A stretch of DNA of 64,000 nt from Ipomoea triloba (lineage: Eukaryota > Streptophyta > Magnoliopsida > Solanales > Convolvulaceae). A program made the translations under genes and the position numbers. The first letter of the stretch is position 1. Each line of letters opens with the position of its first letter. This document shows, one piece after another, positions 46,691 to 59,300 of this stretch. The DNA is taken from assembly GCF_003576645.1 (NCBI RefSeq), contig NC_044917.1, positions 5,870,945 through 5,934,944 on the forward strand, read 5' to 3'. The notes under the pieces were generated by a model. The model was not told the origin of the DNA. It saw nothing but the letters and a program-made list of their open reading frames with translations, and made no database searches.

Positions 46691-46984
46691 CTACTAATTT
46701 AATCAAGTATTGAGATTGGCACAAATATTGGCATACATACGCAACTCCCCTACATACATACTAGTATTTTAATTTGACTGATATTGATATTTGGGGTTAA
46801 TTCTTCTTTCTTTTTCTTTTTTGGTTGAACTGGTAGAAAATGTACGGAGTATATTTTAAATGTGTATAGCAGTATAGGTAAGAAGTCAACCTAATTATTA
46901 TATGAATTAAAAATAGGTCTTTATTTAAATTAAAGATATTTTTTTAGTGATGAGAAAAACTTACTCTCAGTGTTGAGTGTGTGT

Positions 46985-47095
46985 TGATTGTACTGACTAC
47001 TGAGTAAACATCGCCTTGTAACTTTAGCTGGCAAAGGACTACAAGGATGTAAATCAACTTAAATTGTCCACAATTGACCCACTCAAATGAAGAAA
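46985..47095 (-). repeat. Diverged copy of SINE family A
   Basis: On the plus strand it reads CGCCTTGTAACTTTAGCTGGCAAAGGACTACAAGGATGTAAATCAAC, parallel to the reverse complement of the 3' half of the intronic SINE at 18732-18931 (CCGCCTTGTGACTCATGCTGGTAAAGGACCACAACGAAGTAAACCAAC). Confidence 0.5.
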
Positions 47096-47629
47096 GCTTG
47101 TAAATCGCTTCCATTGAGAAGTAATTTTGAAATTTATAGTTACAAAATTAAAGATATTTTGTTGATTATGATGAACAATATCACCAAAATAAATGATCAA
47201 ATTCACCATTTATACAAAGTACAAACACTCACTAGTCGTCTAGTCACAACATTGTAGCCTTGTAGGCAAACACATCTTCTTTTTTTTTTTTAAGATGCAA
47301 ACACATCTTTTAAACAGCTTGGAGTTTGATTTTGATTTTTTGCAAGAAAACTCTTGTGCAAAAAAGTAAAGACGGCCACTTTTATTTGGGGTCATTAAAG
47401 GAAATTAAGAAGAAGAAAGTTTTATAAAATATCATGTAATTAGATTTTCTTCAACATATGTAATGAAAATAAAAAATAGTAAATTACTAAAATGATATCT
47501 CGATGATAGTGATTTTACAATTTTAGTTATAGATTTTTAATTTTAACAAATAATATCATTGACTATCAAATTTTTACTTATTTTAGATCTCTAGAAATAC
47601 TATTTCATCCAAAATTTTAACTATATTTT

Positions 47630-47635
<6 letters not shown>

Positions 47636-47680
<45 letters not shown>
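47636..47680. repeat. (TA)n microsatellite
   Basis: About 22 TA units. Confidence 0.95.
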
Positions 47681-47682
<2 letters not shown>

Positions 47683-48464
47683 AGCTAATTGCAAGTAAAG
47701 CAATCACTTAATCTTTTGGGTGATGGTAGAAATCAACAATCATTATCTAAAGTTGTACACAGGATAAATTTCACTTTTATGTAATAACTCATAAATTGCT
47801 CAAGATATGTAATTCGTAAAAAAAAAAAAAAAAAAAAAATCCCTTATACAACAGGTTTGCTTGCAAGTCAAACAATCACTTAATCTAATTTCATTAACCA
47901 GTGAGCATATAGTTAATAAAAGCAACATGATTTCATTAAATGTGCATTAATTTAATGAGTCTTAATTTGACTATGTCCATTAAATTTATTAAAATAGAAT
48001 TTCTTACAACGGTTCTGAGGGGTAATAAGGGAAATTAAGAAATTAAACACACCCACCAACACAACTTGATTTAATTTGGATGAAAAAAAAATAACAATCT
48101 TTTTACTTTTTCTGTTGGTGGATTGCTTAGAATTTTTCAATATCCCGAAAACATATTAAATTTCAACTAATTTTAAACTAAAAGTTAGAGTCATATTTCA
48201 TATTAGGAGCTCTCCCCCACTACTTAGCTTTTTTTATTAATTTTAAAAAGAGTTAATTATTAAATATCAAAATTATCAATTTTGTCTTTGATTTCTTTTT
48301 ATCTAATTAAATTTTCAACTTTAAAAAATATTAATCAATTTGGTCATCCATTTATTTAGTTATCAAATTGTAGTTTATTCGGGACCAAATTAAATTAATA
48401 ATTTTGATATAGTTAATGAATCATTTCGGTCATCACATTCACAATTTTATCTTTTATTAAACCG

Positions 48465-48667
48465 AAGAGTTAATTACTAAAATGATCCATTGACTATAGC
48501 GAAATTACCAATTTGATCACGAGTAAACGGACATCTGATGGCTAAACAAACAGATTCCTAAATTAGTTAAGATTTTTAAAGTTGAAGACTTAATTAGGTT
48601 TAAAATATAGTCAAGGATAGTTAGTAATATCGCTATAGTCAAGGGACCATTTTGATAATTAACTCTT
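48465..48667. mobile_element. 203-bp MITE with 47-bp terminal inverted repeats
   Basis: The left end (48465-48511, AAGAGTTAATTACTAAAATG...) and the complement of the right end (48621-48667) match at about 41 of 47 positions, including TTGACTATAGCGA. The centre is non-coding. No target duplication longer than two bases is clear. A more degenerate related stretch precedes it (48245-48440). Confidence 0.65.
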
Positions 48668-51600
48668 TAAAAAAATGTTATATTAATAATATTAATTCAT
48701 GTATTAATGTAAAATATTCGATTTAGTTTATGCACTTGTGATTTATTAAATTTTATCCATATGCTACTAAAAGAAAAATGTTTGCTCTTTTTATAGTAAA
48801 GTTATCATTTACACTATCTTGACATTATTTATAAGATGCGTAAATAAAAACTGTTTATTTTTCTTGTTTATATGTGAATTGGTTGATAATACCACAAGTT
48901 GATAAATATTAAACACAATAATTAAAAATAAAAAAAATCTAATACAATATCGACACATGCATTAGAAAGTGGATATTAAGTAATTGGTTTAATGAGAAAA
49001 ATTTAGTATGACTCCTACTAAAAAGTAAAAATACAACTATAATTGAAATATTATTAAGTTACTTTATGCAATAAATATATAAATATGGTTTTGTTGATGT
49101 GATTTTGGGCTGGGGGTTGAGATAAAGCCATAACTGGGGGAGGAACAGAGTCTTTGATTTGAAGCATAAACTTTTGATAAGAGTCCGTGTCAGACAAATC
49201 ATGTCGATCTTCTCATACTTTAAACAACATTAATTAAGAAAAACTGGTGCGTGATTATTATATTATGCTACTAATTAAAGTGCGTAGACAAACAACTGAA
49301 TGGGTCCCACATTCATAGCTTTTTCTCCTTAATCAAACCTTATCCCCAATCTAGTTAGGGATTTCATAGGTGTTGATTCAGGTAAATATTCACAGATTTA
49401 CTTTATTATTATAATCACTCTGATCTGCAATTAACCTAGCTAGGGTAGCTTAAATAATCGACCGTCTATTTTTATATTTTATCTTTTGTCTCCGTGAATA
49501 AATAAAAAGTAAAAAATCAAGATATAGCTAGTTCTTTGATTGGAAGGAATTGGAATTTAGTTCTTACTTAATTATGAGTTAATTTTATTTTTGGTATTAG
49601 ATTTATATGTGACATTTCATTTTTAGTCATTATTTTCATAACATACCTTTTGATAATAGTATTATTGTGGTATGACAATTTTTTGTCATCCGTCAACAAA
49701 ATTGTTAAAATGTTGTTAAATACAAAAACATTTCGATCTTTTACTTTTTTTTGTACAAATTAAAGTGGGTTGACTAGTATATTTTAATTTTTACTTTTTG
49801 TAAAAAAAATTATAAGAAGACCTAAATGTCATTGTATTTTACGAAATTTAAATTATTTTGTTGGAGGACAAAAAAATTCAAACCATAATAATATTAGGAC
49901 TAAAGGAAATTGTTTTGAAAAAAATGACTAAAAGTGAATTATAACCTATAAATTTATGACAAAAAATAGAATTAACTCCTTTTTTTTTGAAAGGTGAAAT
50001 TAACTCTTTAATTATTTAACATGTAAAATTATATTTGGATTTGCAATTCCCTCATTCCATGGAATTGAATTGAAAATCCTACCCCTCCCTCCAAGAATTG
50101 CAATTCCAAGCAAGATGGGAAGAAAATGAGTTGTATGGACAATCATTTCCCTCCATCTTTACCAAAAAAAAAGGGAGTTATTTTGTTTTTATTACAATAA
50201 TATTATAGTCTTTATATCACTTATCCCTTTCAATTTTCATATCTACCAAACACTTATATTCATGCATACAAAACAATGGAATTTGAGCCTATCAAGGTTC
50301 AGCGTAGTGATTCATCGCTTGACTTGATGTCACGATTAAAGGTGGTAGTGTTTCTTTCCTAATTCTCATCTTATTTCTTTCCTCCCTAGTTCTCTCTTTC
50401 CAACCAAATGGTCTCTACAGGTTGTAAGTTAAAAAAAAAAAAAAAAAGTGTACTCGTTCCTTAGTTTCAATTGAGAAGACCCAACTTGCTTAATAATATT
50501 TTTTAGATGATAAAGAAAATTTATAATTATTACTCAATAGTGCGTGTTGAGTAAAACAATCAAACTCGTAACATTTAATTGTAATGATGCGCATCATAAT
50601 TCTACAATAAAAACTCATTCAAATGTGCAGTTTTAATACAAATTTAAAGCTTAAACTATAAAACGTCGTCTTAAAAAAAAAAATGAAGTCAAAAACGTAA
50701 CCCGTGAAAGAATTGAAGCGTGTTTTTGATAAAAATAATTCTACATGATTACAGCAAAAATGCATTTTAAAAACAGGTTTTTACTGAAAACAAAACACCC
50801 AAAAAAAGAGCTTAGAATTAAAAATTTACACATCCAGAGTTCAAATTAAATGCTTTTTATTGCTTTCCTTTTCAACTGCATAACACCTTTTCTCTTCTTA
50901 CGCAATAAATTTTCCCGAATCAAGAAGATAGTGTATAGTACACTCAAGAAAGACTATATAAATGGAATGTTCATTTAATGCATAAATTTTAGTTAAGCTA
51001 GAAGAGAGGTAGGTGAGGCCATGGAGACTGTATGGAAGTGCATAGGAATCAGGCTTCAGTTGCAGAAAATTCATAACCGTTTTGTACATATATTGGAATT
51101 AGTATCAATCTCGTGAATATGATTTCACTTTGTGTCTCCAACTAATCAATTTTTGTTGCGGTGCGAACCTGGGCGGTTTGCACAAAAAACAAATCACCAA
51201 AGTGGGTAGTCAATATATGGATTCTTTTTTGTTATTGTGATAAGTATGTACTTACCACAATCGATTGCTGTTAGACATGTGTTTTCAACATGACTATTTT
51301 GTCTATTTCTCTAACAGATTATCAATGGAACAATTTACTAAATAATTTGAATTTTCTTATTATAAACTATTGAATTGGGCGAATTTAGATATGTTAACCT
51401 AAAAAAACACATAAGATTTTTTTTTTTTAACAACATATTGAAACAAATCATTTTTTCAATAAAAGAGAAGGAAAATCTCAAGTGTAGTTAAGTGATGTAA
51501 GGAATGAAGGCATGAGGAAGTTGATCCCCGTGTCTCCTTCCACACAAAATACTTCACCTCCCTATCCACATGTAACTACGTAACATCATAATAGTACAAT

Positions 51601-51962
51601 TGCATTCAATGTGGAATGTATTCTTTTGTGGTAGGATGGACCATTCTTTCATCACAAGAATTTCGTGCCATTATTGAAGCATTATAAATTACTGTATAAG
51701 TTACTTTTAGAAAAGGAAAAGTCACATTATTTTTCTTCCAATTAAGTATAGTAATATAGTTTCTTTTTCTTTTTTTCCCCCTTAACTATATATGGACTTC
51801 ATGTTGAGAAAGTAGGTATGCACAGATACTACATTGTAACAGAGTCAATAGTATTCAAAAAAAAATATATGCACTTCATTTTTCACTCAATTATCCCGTG
51901 ATTATTTTTATCCAAGCATATTATCTATTTGATGTACCCAAAATTCTATAAAATATGAGCAT

Positions 51963-52258
51963 GTGTTTGGTTGGTGGGTTTAGGCATAAGGAATGGGTGA
52001 AAGTGATTGTGTGTGTTTGGTTGATAGGTTTTGTGAATGCTACTATGGGTTTGGAATACCCCATTAATGAGAAAACCCATACCCTTATTAAATAATGGTT
52101 TCATCTCCCTTCCTCCTTTCTTCCCTAACTATTAATAATCATTCTCATTCCACCCAACTACCAAACATGCTAAACACTTTCACCAAAACCCATTACCGTT
52201 ACCAGGTATTTGATACCTATTCCGATTCCGATTCCCATGTGCGAACCAAACGCACCCT
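51963..52258. repeat. hAT-like MITE candidate upstream of the callose synthase gene
   Basis: The left end GTGTTTGGTTGGTGGGTTTAG and the complement of the right end (GGTGCGTTTGGTTCGCACAT) form an imperfect inverted repeat starting G(T/C)GTTTGGTT. The interior has complementary phrases (GGAATGGG / CCCATTACC; ATACCCCATTAATGAG). An 8-bp target duplication is not evident. Confidence 0.4.
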
Positions 52259-52494
52259 GAGAATTTTTAAACGAATATCAATTAAATATTTGAACGCAAC
52301 TGTTCTTTTAACTCAAGCTTATAAAAATAGACAAAATAATTTCTCACAATTCTCGTTTGTAGACATGCAATTAGGATTCAGAAACAAGATTTGGGAGAAA
52401 TAGAATCCTTGGAGATTACAATTCAAGATCGTTGGGCCTCTCCATGAAACCAAACCCATGGGCCAGGCTCAACGGGCTAAAAAGATAGATGAGG

Positions 52495-53101
52495 CGGATT
52501 GAATTGGGCCTAACTGAAAAGTAGCCGTTAAGCCCATTAGTTTGTTACTTAACGAAGACGCGGGAACAGAAGACCACGACCCCGGCTGTCCCTCCGCTTT
52601 TTGGAGTCGTCTTCCACCTGGAGAAGTAAAGCAAAGTGCGTTTCTTTCTTTCTGTCTCTCTCTCTTCTGTATATTATTATTATTATTAGTAGTAGTATAT
52701 ACGAGTGAGAGCTTTATTAGTTCAAAAAAGCTCTCACAAACCAATTTCTTAACAATCTCTCTCTCTCTCACCTCGCTCTATAGACGAGACGACAAACGAA
52801 ATCGTCAGCAACATTAAAGCAGAACCATCGCAATCCCCATTCTTTACTTCTTCGTTGAGTAATGAAAAGCTAAAGTTCCCCAATCATTTGCCTCGCAGTT
52901 CTCCAAAGTATCTGCCTCGTCATATATAAACCTCTCCCGGACTCCAATCCCCATGTTCATTTACGCTTTCTTCTTCTCCAATCCAGCTCTCTGGATTCAG
53001 AGGCCAAAGAAGAGAAAGAGAGGACATAGTTGGTGTTATTGTAGATTATTGTTGTTGTTTTTTGTTGTTTCTGCCGCTTTTCAATCTGAATTGAATACAT
53101 C
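52495..53101 (+). promoter_or_regulatory. Promoter and 5' leader of the callose synthase gene
   Basis: A TTGGGCCTAA motif (about 52505; site-II-like TGGGCC) and further GGGCC/GCCCA motifs precede an (ATT)n run (52672-52688), CT runs, and a TATA-like ATATATAAA at 52922-52930, about 175 bases before the ATG. Two open frames in this stretch (52469-52771 minus, 52542-52817 plus) have no recognisable content. Confidence 0.4.
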
Positions 53102-56100
53102 ATGGCGAGTACCAGCGGGACCAAAGCGGATGTGGGCCCGCCGGGGAGGATGGCTTCCCGGCGGATGTCTAGGGCGCCCACCATGGTAGACCCCGCCGCC
53201 GGCGAAGACGAGAACACCCTTGACAGTGAGCTCGTCCCTTCCTCCTTGGCTTCCATTGCTCCAATCCTCCGTGTGGCTAATGAAATCGAGAAAGAAAATA
53301 GAAGAGTTGCTTATTTATGTAAGTATCATTTCTTTTTGTATTTCAAATGCTTAAATGAACCCTTATCGTTTACTCTTTTTGTATGCAAATCGTCAAGTCT
53401 TTCAAGTGGCTTGTAATTTTAGATCAAACTTTTTTACTTTTTGTAATCTACATGAAAAGTTGAATTTTCATTGCAAAATTTAGCCAATTCCCAAATTTGG
53501 CAATGGGATAAAAGAGAAACTGAAAGTTTTTGACTTGAAGAACTGTAATCAGTCACAGGTTTTGCTTTTCCCAAAACACCACTTCTTATTTGTCTTAAGT
53601 TCTTAACTACCTTTTTCTTGAACTATGCTAGAACAATTTGCATTTGCCCTGTTGCCACTTTGAAAGACATGGTATTTGATATAAAATTTGGATAGCAATT
53701 AAATGAGAATTTACCTTAATTTGGATTGTTGCTGCATAAGAAAAAATAAATAAAATATTAGTTTAACTTGTTTGTTAACAGTAATTTAAATAATGTGTCA
53801 CTTTCACTTCTTCATAAGTGAGTTTAGGTGGATGGAGTGGTTTTTTAATGTTATGGATATTCTTTTCTTCTTTAACTGAATTTTTATTTCTGAAAAGGCC
53901 GATTTCATGCATTTGAGAAGGCTCATAGGATGGATCCAACATCAAGCGGACGTGGTGTTCGTCAGTTCAAGACTTACCTGCTACATAGACTTGAAAGGGT
54001 ATACCCATTATGTTCAATTTTATGTTTGTCTCTTTATGCATCTATTATGTTCTTTATTTGTATATATTTTCCATTTTCTGCTCTACAAATTCCATATATT
54101 TTAAATTTCTTAACTAATTTAATGGCAACATCTGATTATGTTGTCTCAAAATGACTAAATCATCCCAGATTACCACAATCATTATGTGATGAGTGCAAAT
54201 TGGGATCTCGAGAGACCATCTGACCCTCACTTATTGTTACTCTGTGAATATCAAAAGGCCTTATCTGCGCTAGATAGTAGAATCCAATAGGTGCTAAGCT
54301 GCTGAAGTTTGAGTATTTATAAATTAAAATGCATATTCATTATTCAATAATGTACACAATCTGCGGTTAAAGTATAAATCATGTTTGTATACCAATAATA
54401 AAAATAAACATTGGCAAGTGTCACTGAGACTAGTGGGATGATACTATATGTAGAGGGTCTTGCTCTCTTGTGTGTTTGAAAGCCTTGGTGGAACTTGTCA
54501 GTCATTGCCTGTCATCCCAAATCAATCTATTGTACATCTTCTTGAATTGTGGTTTATCAGCATAATTAAATTCCTTCTTGTGTCTGTGGTCCACTGATTT
54601 GAATGCTGGATACATATCTGATATCTGAATATCTAATACCTATCTAGTAAGCCCGAGCTAACCATGTTGACAATTTATTTTTGTAGGAAGAAGAAGAGAC
54701 AAAACCTGTGCTTGCAAAAACTGATCCCAGAGAAATTCAAAAATTTTACCAGAACTTCTATGAGAAAAATATCAGAGATGGCCAACAAACAAAAAAACCG
54801 TGAGGCTTGCTCAGAATTTCTTTTGCAGCTTTGTCTCTCATTCTAATCTAATTTCCTAGTTTTTATTTTATTTTATTTTATTTAAAAAATTTCTTACTTT
54901 CTATTGCAGAGAAGAGATGGCTAAGCTATATCAAATTGCAAGTGTGTTGTATGATGTGCTGAGAACAGTGGTGCCACCTACAAAAGTGGATGAACAGGTT
55001 TGATCTATTTACTTTGCAATCTTTTCAATATATTCCACCTATGAGTTAGGTGAACTCCTCACTTATTTTTGCATCATACTTGTAGACACAAAGGTATGCC
55101 AAAGATGTAGAGGAGAAAAGAGAATACTATGAGCACTATAACATTCTCCCTCTTTATGCTGTTGGAGTTAAACCTGTGATAATGGAACTTTCTGAGGTAA
55201 TTTGTAGTTGGATTGTAAGCATGGTTCATTAGGAGTCTTTTAAGTAATTGATAGAATATAAGGGTCCTTCTTCTTGCTCCCTATGTAACTTAATGTTTCA
55301 TATTCATCTAAATATACTTGCTTGTTCTGCCTTTCTTAAACAGATCAAAGCAGCACTTCGAGCTATCCGTAATATGGATAATCTCCCCATTATCCGAACT
55401 CATGATGGTAGTAAGGATAAATCAACAAACGACATCCTTGAATGGCTGGCTTCAGCCTTTGGATTCCAGGTAATTTGGATCTCCCCTTATTTTCGTCATC
55501 CAATCTAATATGATGACTCTTCAAAATTTGAATGTCCAAAATCCCATCTTTTAAAGACTAATAAAAATGACACAGCCACCAAAAGAGCAATCTCATTCTT
55601 TACGTGATGCTTTGTACTTCAAACTTTTCTTCTTACTTATTTTTTGTTTCCTGATCTTTGTGGAGTGAAGAAAGGAAATGTAGCAAATCAACGGGAGCAC
55701 TTAGTACTGCTGCTTGCAAATATGGACGTCAGAAATAAGGGCTTAGAGGATCATGAAAACTATGACCAAGTAATTGACCTGTTCAGCAATTCCTTAGTTC
55801 ATCATTAAGATGAATAATTGCATGTTGAAGTCAAATCTTTTGCTCTTCTTATATGGTGGTTTGTAGCAAGTGATTTCTCACCCTAGGCTTGTGTGTTAGA
55901 TTTGGAAAAAAATTTATTTATTTTTATTTTATGCAGTTGGATAGCTACACAGTTCGGCAATTGAAAGACAAGATATTTAAAAATTATGATTCATGGTGCA
56001 AATATTTGCATTGCTCATCAAATCTCAAGTAAGTTGTGTACTTGCTAGCAAATCATGAGCAAAATTCTACGAACTCCATTTAGAACTAAACATTTCTTTG

Positions 56101-56118
56101 GTTTTATGGCAAAAATTA

Positions 56119-56165
<47 letters not shown>

Positions 56166-56297
56166 ATCCATCCATCTAGGATGATCAATGGCTAGAAATT
56201 TGTTTCCTTATTTTTCTTTATTTTCCCACTGTTTGATCTACTAGATGACTAGATCGATGGCTAGCATTTGTCCACACTTGCTATGTCAAGCCTTGTT

Positions 56298-56329
<32 letters not shown>

Positions 56330-59300
56330 CACTACTTCTCTGTTTTACTAAGCTTTTAAGTACATCTTGCAATTCAGATTTCCACCGGGTTGTAACCGGC
56401 AACAGCTGGAGCTTGTTTACATTGGACTTTATCTCCTTATCTGGGGTGAAGCTTCAAATATCCGATTCATGCCAGAATGTCTCTGCTATATATTCCACAA
56501 TGTAGGTTAGCCTTTTATGTTAAGTATGTTACTATAAACTATGAAACATTGAAATCCATAGAGTCATGCAGTACTGTATAATAATTTTCTATTTTCTATT
56601 TTCAATTTAAAAAATCATCTTATTAACATCATTTAATGCAAAAGCAGCAAACCATATTATTGAGTACTTAACTGTACTGGCCAAACCTATATTGAGTTAT
56701 TTTATTGTTAATTGTGATGTATCTAACCAGATAAAGGCAATTATATGGGAGAAGCCATATTGGCATACCCTCCTGGCAGCCAAAGATGGTAAAAAAAAAG
56801 AAGAAAGAATTGGGGCCAATAGAATCTCAGAACAATTTTTTTTTTTTTTAAAGAAGAAATAAGTTAATGCCACATGGAGAATGAGTTAATCACCTTATGT
56901 AGCAGATAACCTGACGATTTCATATTTATACACACACACAAATTGTTATTCAATGTTTTATAACTTACACTTCTTCCCATATAAAAAAGAGTGTTTTTGT
57001 TGGTTAACATCTGATGTAAAACTTAACCACTTCTGAATGAAATGGCACCACTAGATTGGGATTAAATCTTTGTTGGGTCATGTTAGTATTTTAGAGCTTA
57101 GATGACATCCTGGCTTTGATGTTCTTGAATGTATTGCACAATTTGGTGGGTAAAATTCTTGGACAAAAAAATCTTATAATGCAGCATTCAAAATACTAAA
57201 TTACAGTTTTGCGATGATGCACTTTCTAAGTCTTGTGGAAAGTGTTCTTGATGCTGATTTGTTGCTTTTAACCACACGGATGAAAAATAGTACTTCTTTC
57301 ATAAATGTAGATGGCTCGTGAGGTTTATGGATTTTTATTTGGCAATGTTGCTCATGTGAGTGGAGGTTCATATCAGACAGTGCCTCATGGTGAGGAATCA
57401 TTCCTAAAGAATGTTGTGACCCCTATTTATGAAGTGATACGCAAGGTAAGTTTTGTTTTTGTGGTATTGACTGTAATCAATGATCTTTTATGACCTAAAC
57501 TGAATAATTTTTGTCGGAAAAGGAAGCTAGGAGAAATAAAGAGGGGAAAGCAAGTCATTCTGCATGGAGAAATTATGATGATCTAAATGAATACTTCTGG
57601 TAACTCTGCTTATAATTAAAGTTTAGTTCTATTCTCTAATAAATTTCCAATTGTAAATTTACTTTTCTCCAATTGTTGGGCCCTTTCATCAGGTCTGATA
57701 AATGTTTTAAGTTGGGATGGCCAATGAACAAAAGTGCTGATTTTTTTGTGCACTCAGATGACAAACATAAAGCAAATGCAGTAAGTATGCATTGTATTTG
57801 TATACATTTATATACACCATATTTCTAGTTAAAAGTAGCTAAAATGTGGAGTAGAGGCACTAGTTGACACCAGACAGTTGTTAAGTACTTAAGTTATTCG
57901 ATTAGCACTCTAAAATGCATAAGAATTGGTTTGTTAAGCCTCATATAAATGGTCTAGATTTCCATGTATGTACTACAATCAGTTACTAGTTGTATTTGAC
58001 AAAAGTTTACCAATTTTTTCTTTTAATGATTATGTTATTGGCAGTTTTTCCTTTTATAAAAAATTGTTACTTACCAGCCTTGACTCTCCAGGGACGAAAC
58101 CAGGTTGCTACAGGAAATAGGAAGCCTAAGACAAACTTTGTTGAAATTCGTACATTTTGGCACCTCTATAGGAGTTTTGACCGCATGTGGATATTCTTTG
58201 TATTGGCTCTTCAGGTATCTTGAGAATAGCTGACCTAATTTCTAGTTTAAAATTTTGTTTTTGGTACTTATGTATAAGATGTTTGCGATTCTTTATACCC
58301 TCTTGTGAGCTACTAACAGAAATTAAAGAAGATCAAGTTTTGTTGAATCAGAAAAAAACCAGGGGAATAAAGACTGAAGATAGATAAATCTAATAAGTGT
58401 AGACAAGCGAGAAATAAAACCTTTCCATATGTGACAACCTATCGCAGCTTAGGATTTTTAGTAATCCACTGGTGCCGTTTTGAGTTGGCACATGGCCTTT
58501 CTTTAATATGAGACACCATTCTTTCGCTTTCCGGAGCATATATTTATATTTTTAAAATTTTCTCTCTTTTCTTTTGTGTACATCTGTTGCGGGTGCAGGG
58601 ATGGGGGGTTGAACTCCTAACCTTGAGGTTTCTCTTTGACTACTTGAGCTAAGGGTCATAGGTGCTGCTAACTGGAGAAGTGAGCCTTTTAGGAACAATA
58701 ATTTAATTTCTATTCAAATTTCTATTTGTTGTGTGAAGACCACCAACTGTCCTAGAGGAATATTTATCTGGCTTTGCAACTTGGCCTCTTAACTAAAAAA
58801 CACTCAATAACACTGGAAAAGAATGGACCTACAACCAAAGAGCAAATGTTTACTGAAATGGATGGCAAAACCTGGATATTGAATCATCTGCAAGACTGAG
58901 ACAAGTAAAAAGTACTACAAGCATGTAATTTGTTTTTGATAAGTGACTCAAAGCTTGTTCCCCAATTATCTATAGTAGGAATTTTCTTTAATACCTTCCA
59001 AATAATGATGTTAGAATCTAAAGAATATCCTCCCCGGTTAGGCTATTCCAATGTATTTTTCTCTTTAATAGCAAGCTGCTTTCCTAAACTATACACGGAA
59101 GGACATGAAGGATCAGTGTAATAGAAACTGTGGAACTCAAGAAAAAATTAATTGAGCACTTCGTAACTGTCTTATTTCTCTATCTCCTCAATATCTTCTC
59201 CCACACTCCTCCCACTCCACTTCCAATAATTAAAAATACATAATGCTAAAACAAATTTAATCTCTCCTTTAAGCATCATGTTTCATTTACTGTCAATAAT

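Larger units (their letters stand above)
47100..52390. other. Gene-poor AT-rich region between the kinase and callose synthase genes
   Basis: Apart from the MITE, microsatellites and poly-A runs (47818-47840, 50429-50446) I see no coding frame. Patches with GGAATTGGAATT/AATTGCAATTCC (about 49545-49565, 50040-50110) look like hAT-type MITE debris. Confidence 0.5.

Noticed and set aside
52469..52817. 91-100 codon frames on both strands upstream of the callose synthase gene
   Set aside because: Low-complexity CT/GA and ATT runs dominate; they fall in the promoter/leader.
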